Shown: positions 8,202 to 16,379 of the stretch, in pieces
Layout: every line of letters begins with the position of its first letter
How positions within the stretch are numbered: position 1 is the first letter of the stretch
NCBI GenBank assembly: GCA_028751075.1
Contig: JAQZDA010000018.1
Location: forward strand, 1 to 39,748
Reading direction: 5' to 3'
Length of the DNA stretch: 39,748 nt
Source of the DNA: Euryarchaeota archaeon Ods02
Lineage (GTDB): Archaea > Halobacteriota > Halobacteria > Halobacteriales > Halorutilaceae
Notes under the pieces: generated by a model
Databases searched by the model: none
What the model saw: only the letters and a program-made list of their open reading frames with translations
Told to the model about the DNA's origin: nothing
Position numbers and translations under genes: made by a program

Positions 8202-9386
8202 TCACCTCCTCGTTTCGTAAGCTCCCTCGAACTCGGCCTCCGACACCGTCACCAGGAACAGCGCAACCAGTCCGACTGGAAGCGCTATCACCGTGCAGAC
8301 TAGAGATGCGAAGAACGCCAGATACCAGCGTTCGCCGTCCCAGGCGCTCCTTGCCCCGGCCAACAGGACCGCGGCCGCCAGTAGAGCGACTATGCCACCT
8401 GCGGCAGCCACCGTCATGGCGAGGCCGGTGAACACGGGAACTGAGACAGCGGTTCCCGCCGCCGTCAGCGACGCGGCGCCGATCAAGGCTGAAGAGACAC
8501 CTGTGACGCCGAGCAACGCCCCCGCCGCCTTCCGAGGTCGGTCCGTGAAAGTAGGTTTCTCTATCTTCTCCTCGATAGCCAGCAGCTCAGCCTCCCAGCT
8601 GTCCAGCTGTTCCTCCCTGTTACCCAGACGGGCTTCCTCCTCCTGTATCTGGCTCTCCCTAGCGTCGAGATCCGCCTTACGGTTCTTCAGCCTCTGCTCC
8701 AGGTCGTCGAGCTCCTTGTCCCGGACCTTGTTCTCCTCCCGCATCTCCAGGACCTTCTGCTCACGTTCCTCGAGCTCCTCCTCACGTATCTCCAGCTTCC
8801 TCTCGCGTTCGTCGACGTCGAGAGTTGCGTCTCCAGTCGACTCCGAGGAGGAGACGTCGCTGGTGTACTCGAACTCACCTACCTCTGTCTCCGGGTTGGC
8901 CGTCCGGCCTCGTAATTCGTCCTCGTCGCTGTCGCCGTCTGAACCTCCGTCACCGTGGTCGGACTCTGTCTCCGACTCCGGTTCCACGTCATCGTCTTCC
9001 TCTGCCTCGTCAGCGTCCATCTCCTCGTCGGCAGCCGCTTCTTCGTCGTCCTCGGTCGCTTCATCTGTCTCTTCTTCGGTCTTCACGTCTTCCTCCGCGT
9101 CGTCCATCTCTTCGTCATCGGCTTCGGACTCCTCTGTATCGTCTTCTGTGGTTTCCGCTTCTGTTCTATCGTCTTCTTCGTCTGCTTCTGCATGTCCGGA
9201 CTCGCTGTCGGTCTCGTCTTCGTCTCCAGCTGGGTCTTCGGCTACGTCTTCGTCTGTGTCTTTGGATCCCGCGGTCGGGTCGTCGATTTCTTCGGATTCG
9301 CCTCTCGAGAAGGCGTCCTCGACCATCTCAGTCACCTGTTTGACGCCGATCTGGGGATCTTCTTCACCTTCGTTGTCGTCCGCCAT
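8202..9386 (-). CDS. Acidic coiled-coil protein with C-terminal membrane domain
   Basis: A 394-residue protein with the same plan as its two downstream neighbours. The N-terminus is acidic and low in complexity (residues about 1-195, runs of EEDD, EEMDA). A coiled coil of about 95 residues follows (LEIREEELEEREQK onward, about 200-295). Then come four hydrophobic helices and the conserved ending LFLVTVSEAEFE plus GAYETRR. WDGERWYLAFFASL before the last helix matches GRRWYLSITTATL in the 6154-7662 product. The ATG at 9386 is preceded by GGGGTG about seven bases upstream, and a TTATTT box lies near 9421-9428. A 540-base gap separates it from the next paralogue, so it probably has its own mRNA. 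Function is unknown; a cytoplasmic rod anchored in the membrane is inferred. Confidence 0.82.
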   Translation of the reverse strand: MADDNEGEEDPQIGVKQVTEMVEDAFSRGESEEIDDPTAGSKDTDEDVAEDPAGDEDETDSESGHAEADEEDDRTEAETTEDDTEESEADDEEMDDAEEDVKTEEETDEATEDDEEAAADEEMDADEAEEDDDVEPESETESDHGDGGSDGDSDEDELRGRTANPETEVGEFEYTSDVSSSESTGDATLDVDERERKLEIREEELEEREQKVLEMREENKVRDKELDDLEQRLKNRKADLDARESQIQEEEARLGNREEQLDSWEAELLAIEEKIEKPTFTDRPRKAAGALLGVTGVSSALIGAASLTAAGTAVSVPVFTGLAMTVAAAGGIVALLAAAVLLAGARSAWDGERWYLAFFASLVCTVIALPVGLVALFLVTVSEAEFEGAYETRR

Positions 9387-9493
9387 CTAAGGCACCCCTT
9401 GCTAATTGAGCGGAGTCACAAATAACACTTTGGGCGATGGTATCCCTAGGTTGCAGCCTGGATGCTGATGGAAGACGAGAACGGTTGAGAGGG

Positions 9494-11302
9494 TCAGGTT
9501 TCCCGCAGCCGTTCGACGACGAACTCTCTGTCGAGCGCAGCCAGAAGCGGACCTAGCTTGGGGCCGCTGTCTTCACCGAGGAACAACGTGTAGCCGTCGC
9601 CGAAGAAACCGCCGACGTCGAGGTCGTGTCGGCGGGCGGCTTCGAACACCTCGTTCTGTATCTCCTCCGCGCTACCTCCCGCTTCGACGACGTCCGCGAG
9701 ATCCCCGAAGGCCGCCTTCGTCGCGTCGTCGAAGGAGACCTCGGGCTTCGTGTCCTGGACGCGGACGTCGTACTGGTTCTCCCAGTCCCTCGCCCACCTG
9801 CGGGCGACGCTGACGCGGTGGAGAGAGGCCCGTCGGTCGACGTCTCGCGCGTCTTCGGGGAGGTGGTTGCTGCGTCGAAGGGCGTCTACTCTCGCGTCCT
9901 CGTCCTCCGCGACACCGACCATGGCGGCGAAGGTGTACGGAGGCCTCCGTGGGGGGTCGTCGACGTCGAGGTCCTCGGGGGAGAGGGGGCTGCGGCCGCC
10001 GACCGCCGCAGCCTCCGCGACGTCGGGGTAGACGCGTTCGGCGGTCTGCCGTTCCTCGGGGTCCGCTGGTTCCTCGTCGCCGCGTCGGACGTCCTCGACG
10101 CGGTCGAACTCGTTTACGAGGTGGTGTATCTCACTCGGGGTGAAGTCCCGTTGCTTCCGGGGGTTCTTCGCGAAGAAGTGCAGCAGTACCTCGGGTTCCA
10201 CGTGTTCGAGGAGGCCGTTGACGGTGTAGACGTTGCCTTCGCTGGCGCTCATCTTCTCGCCGTCGACGAGGAAGAACTCGTACACCATGGGTTCCGGCGG
10301 CTGAATTCCGTAGACTTCTTCGGCGATCTCTACGCCGCTCTCCCAGCTGCCTTCCGCGTGGTCCTTGCCGAACGGCTCGAACCCGACGTCCAAGATCATC
10401 CACTGCGCAGGCCACTCGAACCTCCACGGAAGCTTGCCGTCCCGGAGCGACGTGGTGCCTTCGTGGCCGCAGCCCTCTATCTCTCTGCCTCCGAGGTCGG
10501 TGGCTGTGCAATGGTAGCTTACCTCTCCGGGTTCCACGCTGGTGAGGGTGAAGTCGGTGACGTCGGCGGTGATGCACCCGCAGCTTTCGCATTTCACCAT
10601 GAACGGTACGTAGTCGCTGCCGGCGGTCCGCTGGTGGCGCTGGATGACCCTGCGGCTGACGTCGAGGTTGTCGAGGGCGAGCCGGATGGCTTCGTCGAAC
10701 GCGCCTTCGCGGTAGAGCTCGTCGTTCGAGTGGAACTCGACGTCGAGCCCCAGCGCTTCGGCGTCGTCTTTGAGGGCGTTTTTGAAGTGGTCTGCCCAGC
10801 TTCCGGCGGTGTCGAACGGCGCGGGTACGTCGACGTACGGACGGCCGAGGTGTTCCTCGAGCTCCCGTCGGCGGTCCTCAGGTAGCTCCTGTATCCGGCC
10901 TTCTGTGTCGACGACGTGGCTGGGGACGCTGCGGAGGGGGTCGCGGTCGTCGCTGGTGAACACCTGCCGTACGTCGTCGCTGGTGAAGCTGGTGGTGGCT
11001 TCCTCAGCCCGGCGTTCGAGGGCGCGTCGGACGTAGTATCCGCGGGCGAGCTCGTTGAAGTTACCGATGTGGGGGATGCCGCTGGGGCTGACGCCGCCTT
11101 TGACGACGGGGGAGCGGTCGTTCTCTACGACGCGGCCGGCGGCTTCGTCCGCCCAGAACTCGCTAGCGGAGCCGGCGGCTTCGTCTGCGTCGTCTGCTTC
11201 CTGCTTCTCTCCTCCATCTGGTTCCGCCTCTGTCTCTGGCTCCCTTCCTCCAACTGGTTCCGCCTCTGTTGTCTCCTCTGCGGGGCTGTCGTCGTCGGTC
11301 AT
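9494..11302 (-). CDS. lysS: Class I lysyl-tRNA synthetase
   Basis: This archaeal-type LysRS (class I Rossmann fold, unrelated to bacterial class II LysRS) charges tRNA-Lys with lysine. The HIGH-type motif is PSGIPHIGN at residues 73-81 and the KMSKS-type motif is GEKMSASEGN near residue 350. A zinc-ribbon-like segment (CESCGC ... CGHEG) lies near residues 237-280. At 602 residues it has an unusual acidic, repetitive N-terminal extension (residues 1-47, with two EAEPxGG units) before the recognisable domain. The ATG overlaps the pyrH stop codon by four bases, so translation is probably coupled. The C-terminal helical domain ending VERLRET appears complete. Confidence 0.96.
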   Translation of the reverse strand: MTDDDSPAEETTEAEPVGGREPETEAEPDGGEKQEADDADEAAGSASEFWADEAAGRVVENDRSPVVKGGVSPSGIPHIGNFNELARGYYVRRALERRAEEATTSFTSDDVRQVFTSDDRDPLRSVPSHVVDTEGRIQELPEDRRRELEEHLGRPYVDVPAPFDTAGSWADHFKNALKDDAEALGLDVEFHSNDELYREGAFDEAIRLALDNLDVSRRVIQRHQRTAGSDYVPFMVKCESCGCITADVTDFTLTSVEPGEVSYHCTATDLGGREIEGCGHEGTTSLRDGKLPWRFEWPAQWMILDVGFEPFGKDHAEGSWESGVEIAEEVYGIQPPEPMVYEFFLVDGEKMSASEGNVYTVNGLLEHVEPEVLLHFFAKNPRKQRDFTPSEIHHLVNEFDRVEDVRRGDEEPADPEERQTAERVYPDVAEAAAVGGRSPLSPEDLDVDDPPRRPPYTFAAMVGVAEDEDARVDALRRSNHLPEDARDVDRRASLHRVSVARRWARDWENQYDVRVQDTKPEVSFDDATKAAFGDLADVVEAGGSAEEIQNEVFEAARRHDLDVGGFFGDGYTLFLGEDSGPKLGPLLAALDREFVVERLRET

Positions 11303-12015
11303 CTCTCTGCGTGGTCGAGTGTGGCCTGCTGTTCGGCTTCGTCGCCGACTATCTCGGTGCCGCTGTGGCCGCCGTCGACTACGGCACGGGTGATGTCCGC
11401 GGGGTCGCTGCCGTCGAGCACTATCGTGTGCATCCGGCTACGTTCGATGATCTTCGCCGCGAGCGCGTCGACGACGCTGTTGGTGCCGGCGTCCATCTGC
11501 GTCTGCATCACGATCTGCACGAGCTCCTCCGGCGTCAAACGGCTGCGTTTCTCGGCGTCCGAGTCCTCGCTGGGGTCGCTGGTGTACACTCCGTCGACGC
11601 TGGTGGCGTAGACGAGGAGGTCGGCGTCGGTGTACTCGCTGAACACCGCTGCGACGGCGTCCGTCGTCTGACCAGGAGCCATACCCCCCATGACTGGTAC
11701 TTTGTCGTCGGCTAACGCGTCCTCGGCTTCGCGGTACGACGTCGGCGGCTCGGGGTAGGCGTCGTCGAGCGCGCTGATGAGGAGGCGGGCGTTTATCCGG
11801 GTGACGTCGATGCCGAGGTAGTCGCAGGCCGAGTCGTTGGCGTCGAGGTTCCGCGCCACGTCGATGTAGTCGCGCGCGGTCTTCCCGCCGCCGACGACTA
11901 CGCTGACGTCGTGGTCCTCCGCGATGGATTCGATGGCGCGCGCGTATCCGTTCACCTGTTCGCTGTCGAGCTCCGGCACCAGGATCGAGCCTCCGATGCT
12001 CACGACTACGTTCAT
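11299..12015 (-). CDS. pyrH: Uridylate kinase (archaeal UMP kinase)
   Basis: A 238-residue amino-acid-kinase fold enzyme that phosphorylates UMP to UDP in pyrimidine nucleotide synthesis. It begins MNVVVSIGGS (phosphate-binding loop). It carries VVGGGKTAR near residue 40, GGMAPGQTTDA near residue 133 and YATSVDGVYTSDP near residue 157, all characteristic of archaeal PyrH. Length is normal. It is the first gene of a pyrH-lysS operon, an arrangement I recall from other haloarchaea. A TTAAC box around 12043-12048 lies about 28 bases before the ATG, which fits a leaderless transcript. Confidence 0.95.
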   Translation of the reverse strand: MNVVVSIGGSILVPELDSEQVNGYARAIESIAEDHDVSVVVGGGKTARDYIDVARNLDANDSACDYLGIDVTRINARLLISALDDAYPEPPTSYREAEDALADDKVPVMGGMAPGQTTDAVAAVFSEYTDADLLVYATSVDGVYTSDPSEDSDAEKRSRLTPEELVQIVMQTQMDAGTNSVVDALAAKIIERSRMHTIVLDGSDPADITRAVVDGGHSGTEIVGDEAEQQATLDHAER

Positions 12016-12102
12016 TCTGACGGGTGGTTCGGCGGAGAGGTAGTTAACGCTTGTCTAGTACGGTCAGATTATCCTGAAATCGATTGAACCTGGTGCCAAA
12101 CT

Positions 12103-13479
12103 TCATTCTAAGACTCTGCTAATCACGGTTCGAGGGGAATCACCTGTTAGTGAGTGATGAAGATTGAGTGTCTGTTTTTCAGTGAGGGACGATATAATAT
12201 CTGATGTAACCCGTGCTCTCTGTCGCATTTCTTCTTCATCCTCAATATCTTTCTCATTTAATTCTTGTATTGTGTTTTGGAATCTCCTTGGGATTATAGC
12301 AAGCCTATCCTGATCCTTTGATATCTCCATAAGACACTCATATAGGTTCCTAATTATCTGTCGATGGCCGTATTGTTGAGCAGCCAAATTTGTGTTATGA
12401 AAGACATAATTCATTACGATGAACTTTAGAAACGTCACTTCATCTTGGGCTTGTTGCGGGAATTCAATTAATGAGGTATCAGCCTCAGCACCTGGGTTCA
12501 ACCGAAAACTGTCTTCTGGATTTTGGCCGGTAAGCCCTATAAAGCGTTTTATTAGATACGAGTTCAGCGAATCAATGGCCGCCTTCTCCTGAGTACTGCC
12601 TGTATACGGAGTTTTAAGTTCGTTTGCTAATGGAAATTCTCCTAGTGCATCTAGGAAAGTATGTGGCTCGAATCCGTCGGATATCTTCTCGTTTTCCTCT
12701 TCAAGGAATTCGTCCACTAAATCATCCCTCTCTGACCCGCCAGATAGGAGCTGTCCTAGCGGAATAACGCCTGCCTTATAGAAATCCTCTAGGTCGTGTA
12801 TCGCATAGGCTAAATCATCTGCATAATCCATAATAGCCGCTTCGGCTGATTGTTGATCATCCTGAGCTCTGCCGTGTTCTCTCGCAAATTCAAAATCCTC
12901 AGACTCGCTGTGGTAATAACCCCATTTGTCTTGCCTATGCCCACCAGTATCTCGCCTCCAAGGATATTTAAGAATAGCATTTAGAGTTGCTGCGGTAAGG
13001 TTTAAGCCCTTATGACCGGTATCTCGCCGAGCTATTTTTGTAACGATACGAAAAGACTGGGGATTTCCCTCAAACCCATCCGTGACCTCGTCTTCCCTGA
13101 TTAAATGATCTAGTTCATCTTCAGCAACGTGGCCAAAAGGTGGGTGACCTAAATCATGGGCCAAGCTTGCTGCTTCTACTACGTCTGGATCAACCCCACC
13201 AACCTCTTCAATGTCTCCGTTTTCCTTCAATCGATGAATGAATTCTGCCATCCTCCGACCAATCTGGGCAACCTTCAGAGAGTGTGTAAGACGATTATGA
13301 TAAAAATCTCCTTCCTTCGATCTAACAACCTGAGTGACACCAGCCATTCTCCTAAATGCGAACGTATAGAGTATTCGGTCCCTATCTCTTTGTCCTGGGG
13401 TGCGTAATGTTTGAGATTCGCGCGGGCGAGGATCCCCGTGTCGCCGACTAAATTTATCTTTAGAACTATCGCCGCTCAC
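12103..13479 (-). CDS. HD-domain dNTP triphosphohydrolase (dGTPase-like)
   Basis: A 458-residue cytoplasmic enzyme of the dGTPase/SAMHD1-like HD superfamily, which cleaves dNTPs to deoxynucleoside and triphosphate. The metal site is visible: His66 in NRLTHSLKVAQIGR, His108-Asp109 in LAHDLGHPPFGH, and a later Asp in MDYADDLAYAIHDLEDF near residue 225. FRRMAGVTQVV near residue 42 is typical of bacterial Dgt proteins. It starts with GTG six bases after the preceding small gene, so the two form an operon. The DNA is clearly richer in A and T than its neighbours and the protein is less acidic, with ordinary Lys content, which suggests horizontal transfer. A housekeeping nucleotide role or antiviral dNTP depletion are both possible. 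Confidence 0.88.
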   Translation of the reverse strand: MSGDSSKDKFSRRHGDPRPRESQTLRTPGQRDRDRILYTFAFRRMAGVTQVVRSKEGDFYHNRLTHSLKVAQIGRRMAEFIHRLKENGDIEEVGGVDPDVVEAASLAHDLGHPPFGHVAEDELDHLIREDEVTDGFEGNPQSFRIVTKIARRDTGHKGLNLTAATLNAILKYPWRRDTGGHRQDKWGYYHSESEDFEFAREHGRAQDDQQSAEAAIMDYADDLAYAIHDLEDFYKAGVIPLGQLLSGGSERDDLVDEFLEEENEKISDGFEPHTFLDALGEFPLANELKTPYTGSTQEKAAIDSLNSYLIKRFIGLTGQNPEDSFRLNPGAEADTSLIEFPQQAQDEVTFLKFIVMNYVFHNTNLAAQQYGHRQIIRNLYECLMEISKDQDRLAIIPRRFQNTIQELNEKDIEDEEEMRQRARVTSDIISSLTEKQTLNLHHSLTGDSPRTVISRVLE

Positions 13480-13485
13480 AATTAT

Positions 13486-13692
13486 TCAAGACCCCACAGG
13501 CTTATATTCCCAATCTAGAGTAACAGCAATTTCACCGCTATCTATGAGGCGTTTGAGTATTTCCTCCTTCTCCTCATCACCTTCTATTTCTTCCAATAAG
13601 TCACTTTGGTCCATGCCATCCTGTTCCCGCAGCAGTTCCATTATTTCCTGCCTCTTCTCTTCTGATAACCTGCGACGAGAGTCAATGGACAT
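13486..13692 (-). CDS. Small winged-helix-like protein upstream of the HD dNTPase
   Basis: A 68-residue protein that I cannot place in a named family. Helical segments (EEKRQEIMELLREQ, SDLLEEIEG, KEEILKRLIDSG) are followed by a two-strand ending, EIAVTLDWEYKPVG. This resembles a minimal winged helix with its wing, so a regulator of the pair is plausible. I use the ATG at 13692; a TTG six bases upstream is also in frame. A TATTAAAG box at 13719-13726 lies 27 bases upstream. It shares the AT-rich composition of the downstream dNTPase. Confidence 0.7.
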   Translation of the reverse strand: MSIDSRRRLSEEKRQEIMELLREQDGMDQSDLLEEIEGDEEKEEILKRLIDSGEIAVTLDWEYKPVGS

Positions 13693-13718
13693 AATCAATC
13701 CGAGATTTGGTCCGCGTG

Positions 13719-13726
13719 TATTAAAG
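13719..13726 (-). promoter_or_regulatory. TATA-like box of the small gene/dNTPase operon
   Basis: TATTAAAG on the plus strand (CTTTAATA on the minus strand), 27 bases before the ATG at 13692. This is the spacing expected for a leaderless archaeal transcript. Confidence 0.5.
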
Positions 13727-13907
13727 CTTATGGGACCAATGATTAGGTTCCGTTAACGGATTGCTAATATAAGTTTGTTTTGTGATGTCTCATCGTCAGG
13801 ACAACACACATACTAACTTGTTAACGTGCTCAATTTGGAAAATGCCGGTTTTCGTCTTGCGTTTATTCCATCGGATTCTCTGTGCTAATCAATGACTGAT
13901 AACACAC

Positions 13908-15017
13908 TCAGTCTTCGAACGTCGGCAGCGACACCTGGTATCGGCCGTCTTCCTGGAGGGCGATGATCTTCTCGTCGCGGTCGTAGAGGTTCATGAGGTT
14001 GAGCTCGTAGCTACCTGGTTCGACGATCTTGATGGTCTCGAACTCGGCGTTGAGCTCGCGGCGGGCTTCCTGTCCCTGGACGCGCTGGTAGGTCTTGCCG
14101 TCGCGCTCGATGGTCTCGGCTCCCGTGGACGGCGCTGACGCCGTGGCTTCGGAGGCCGTGGCTTCGATTATATCGTCGTCAGCGGTGTCTCCGGTTCCGG
14201 CGTCGGCTCCGGCGTCTCCGCCATCTGAGTCGCCGTTGGCGGTCATCTTCCCACCGAACGTGCGCTCGTACTCGGCGTCAGCTTCGACGATTTCGTCCGC
14301 GTCCTCTCCGGCCCCGCCTGCTCCGTCGACCGCTCCACCGTTCGAGCCGGAGGCGCCGCTGGCTCCGTCCTCGTCGCCGCGTCCGGGGAGGTCCGGCCAC
14401 TCGGTGTCGAGGTCGTCGCCGGCGGTCACGGCGCGGGCTTGCTTCTGGCTGCTGTGTTCCGCGCCGTCGGTCGTTATCTCCACTGCATCCCGTGCCTCCG
14501 GGGCTACGTCGGCCTCCACCATATCGGAGTCGTCGGCCGAGGTTTCCGGGGCTTCGGAAGTCTTCGCCGCTATCTCCTCCAGCGACTGCTGTCCACCGGA
14601 GGGTTCCACCTTGTCGACGTCCACTGCATCAGAGTTCGTTTCCGGGGTTGGTTCCTCGGATTCTGAGGCGGCTGCCTCTGCCGTGGGTTCGACCTCTGCT
14701 TCCGCGGTGTCTGGCTCTGCTGTCTCAGCTACCGTCTCGTCGAGCTCCGTCTGCCCCTGTGGTTCCGCGGCAGAGTCTTCAAGTTCCGCCGCGGTGTTCT
14801 CTTCCGCAGCAAGGTCTTCGTCTCTCTCTTCCGCAGCAAGGTCTTCGTCTTCCTCGGCGGGGGGTTCATCAGCTTCTGCTGCGGGTTGGAACTCGTCTTC
14901 GTCGGTGACCTCGCGGACGTAGAAGAACTTGGTGCCTCCGCAGCCGGGGCAGCCTTCGAAGACGTCGCTACTTCCGTCTCCACATACTCTACCGCAGTCG
15001 ACGCACTCGTGAGGCAT
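13908..15017 (-). CDS. oapC: Origin-associated zinc-ribbon protein OapC
   Basis: A 369-residue protein with an N-terminal zinc ribbon (CVDCGRVC ... CPGCGGTKFF, residues about 5-32). A long acidic low-complexity middle follows, with two DEDLAAEE units near residues 58-74. A conserved C-terminal domain begins at GKTYQRVQGQEARRELNAEF and ends YQVSLPTFED. This is the architecture of the OapC/ArvC-type proteins encoded beside haloarchaeal oriC. The ATG lies 11 bases after the oapB stop codon, in the third position of an oapA-oapB-oapC operon reading away from the origin. The middle region appears expanded and varies in this family. Its biochemical role is not established from this sequence; a link to replication rests on position and family. 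Confidence 0.85.
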   Translation of the reverse strand: MPHECVDCGRVCGDGSSDVFEGCPGCGGTKFFYVREVTDEDEFQPAAEADEPPAEEDEDLAAEERDEDLAAEENTAAELEDSAAEPQGQTELDETVAETAEPDTAEAEVEPTAEAAASESEEPTPETNSDAVDVDKVEPSGGQQSLEEIAAKTSEAPETSADDSDMVEADVAPEARDAVEITTDGAEHSSQKQARAVTAGDDLDTEWPDLPGRGDEDGASGASGSNGGAVDGAGGAGEDADEIVEADAEYERTFGGKMTANGDSDGGDAGADAGTGDTADDDIIEATASEATASAPSTGAETIERDGKTYQRVQGQEARRELNAEFETIKIVEPGSYELNLMNLYDRDEKIIALQEDGRYQVSLPTFED

Positions 15018-15028
15018 TGGTGGGGGGT

Positions 15029-15421
15029 TTACTTGGTGCTGACGAGGGCGCTGATGAGCTCGCTGTCCTTGTGAAGCGTCTGAATCTGGTTCGCGGGTCC
15101 GATGACGGTGAGCTTCTTCTCCTCCTCGCCGAACAGCTTGTTGATGAAGTTCGGCTTCGCCGCCGGCCGAGGATGGGTCTCGATGTCGATCCCGCTGAAG
15201 CCGTCCGGTGATATCTCCGTCATCGTGACCTCGATGAGCTTGCTCTCCTCCTCCGGCGACAGCCCGCTCTCGAGGATGACGACCTTGCCCTCGCGTACTC
15301 CGTCGAGGATGAAGTGTATCTTCTCCATCGACGTCATCTCCTCCATCCGTGCGGCGCTGATGACGTCTATCTGAACGGTCTCCTGGGGTTCCGTGGGTTC
15401 TTTCTCTATTTGCTCCGGCAT
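15029..15421 (-). CDS. oapB: Origin-associated DUF2073 protein OapB
   Basis: A 130-residue DUF2073-family protein. KIHFILDGVREGKVVILESGLSPEEESKLIEVTM and the C-terminal GEEEKKLTVIGPANQIQTLHKD are its typical segments. It always travels with the Era-like GTPase and zinc-ribbon protein near oriC in haloarchaea. I choose the ATG at 15421 because a perfect GGTGAT Shine-Dalgarno (15426-15431) sits four bases upstream. A GTG at 15430 is also in frame and overlaps the oapA stop codon by four bases. Either way it is translationally coupled to oapA. Function in origin maintenance is inferred from context. Confidence 0.87.
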   Translation of the reverse strand: MPEQIEKEPTEPQETVQIDVISAARMEEMTSMEKIHFILDGVREGKVVILESGLSPEEESKLIEVTMTEISPDGFSGIDIETHPRPAAKPNFINKLFGEEEKKLTVIGPANQIQTLHKDSELISALVSTK

Positions 15422-15425
15422 CTTT

Positions 15426-15431
15426 ATCACC
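15426..15431 (-). promoter_or_regulatory. Shine-Dalgarno GGTGAT deciding the oapB start
   Basis: GGTGAT on the minus strand matches the anti-SD end of haloarchaeal 16S rRNA and lies four bases before the ATG at 15421. It contains the alternative GTG start and the TGA stop of oapA. Confidence 0.7.
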
Positions 15432-16068
15432 CGAACTTAGCCGCTATGCGGCTGTACATCTCGTCCATGTTCTCTCCCTCGAGTCCGCTCAACGGCATCG
15501 TCTCGTGCTGGGGGAACGCCTGGTCGATGCGGCCGGGGTTGGCGTCGTCGAGGTCGACCTTGTTCGCAATGATCAAGATCGGAAGGTCGCGGCTCTCGAT
15601 TATCCCCGTCAACATCGTGTTAACCTGCGTGAAAGGGTCCAGCGACGAGTCGAGGACGTAGATGACGCCGTCGATGTCCTCCTTCAGCCAGTGCATCGCC
15701 TCCGCGACGCCTTCGGTGGCTTCCCTCGACCGTTCCACTGCGTCGTCCTTGTCCATCCCGAACTCCGTGAACTCGTCGTAGTCCACCTTCGTCGTCACTC
15801 CTGGTGTGTCGACGATGTCGAGTGTGACGCTGTTGCCGTCGCGTTCGATGGTGATGTCTTCCTTCCTGTGAGCCCTCCTTGTCTCGTGAGGTATCTGGCT
15901 CTCGGCACCCATCGCCTCTCCCGTCCAGTCCCGTGCTATCCTGTTCGCGAGCGTGGTCTTTCCAGCGTTCGGCGGGCCGTAGATCCCGATCCTCGCGGTG
16001 CCGTCGTCGCCTATGAGGGCGTTGACGGAGTCGCTTATCCTGGTCTTTGCTTTACCTATGATTCCCAT
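15427..16068 (-). CDS. oapA: Era-like GTPase, origin-associated protein OapA
   Basis: A 213-residue small GTPase. The P-loop is GPPNAGKT at residues 31-38, the G3 motif DTPGV near residue 87, and the G4 motif NKVD near residue 169. A haloarchaeal Era-like family with these motifs is encoded directly beside oriC, divergent from orc1/cdc6, exactly as here. There is no KH domain, so it is not bacterial Era proper. It is the first gene of the oapABC operon. Its promoter lies in the origin region: a TATA-like box at 16110-16117 with an inverted repeat around the expected transcription start. A role in replication control is inferred from position. Confidence 0.88.
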   Translation of the reverse strand: MGIIGKAKTRISDSVNALIGDDGTARIGIYGPPNAGKTTLANRIARDWTGEAMGAESQIPHETRRAHRKEDITIERDGNSVTLDIVDTPGVTTKVDYDEFTEFGMDKDDAVERSREATEGVAEAMHWLKEDIDGVIYVLDSSLDPFTQVNTMLTGIIESRDLPILIIANKVDLDDANPGRIDQAFPQHETMPLSGLEGENMDEMYSRIAAKFG

Positions 16069-16080
16069 TCTATCCCTCGG

Positions 16081-16096
16081 TTCAGTGTATACTGAA
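16081..16096. promoter_or_regulatory. Inverted repeat between TATA box and oapA start
   Basis: TTCAGT-GTAT-ACTGAA: two perfect 6-base arms with a 4-base centre, 13 bases before the oapA ATG and about where transcription should start from the TATA box at 16110-16117. A second half-site, GTTCAGTGT, lies at 16119-16127. The placement suggests an operator. Confidence 0.55.
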
Positions 16097-16109
16097 TCGG
16101 GTTCGGTAG

Positions 16110-16117
16110 TTTATAAA
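16110..16117 (-). promoter_or_regulatory. TATA-like box of the oapABC operon
   Basis: TTTATAAA, about 43 bases before the oapA ATG at 16068. The predicted start of transcription would leave a leader of roughly 20 bases. Confidence 0.5.
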
Positions 16118-16138
16118 GTTCAGTGTGACCGACGTCAG

Positions 16139-16166
16139 ACACCCCCCTGTTTCGACTGGAGAACCC
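16139..16166 (-). promoter_or_regulatory. Origin recognition box-like element 1
   Basis: On the minus strand it reads TTCTCCAGTCGAAACAGGGG followed by GGTGT. This matches the core and G-run of the box at 16908. Confidence 0.8.
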
Positions 16167-16379
16167 ACAGACTGGAAGCGGGTGGACGAGAGGGTGTTCT
16201 TCCCACATAGGGGATTTAGGAAGCCAGAACCACATCGTACTAAGAGTTGACGAAGACGAGATTCCGTTCGGCTCAACACCGAAGAGTTGTCGTAGGAGCA
16301 CTGCGGAGTTGTTAGCATGATGAGGATGTGTGAGCACAACGAAAAGTGGTTCTCCACGATGGTTTGGTGAGGTGAGGGT

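Noticed and set aside
9626..10885. 419-codon plus-strand frame opposite lysS
   Set aside because: Antisense shadow in GC-rich DNA; lysS is certain from its catalytic motifs.
14095..14922. Ser/Ala-rich plus-strand frame opposite oapC
   Set aside because: Mirror of the acidic low-complexity middle of OapC.
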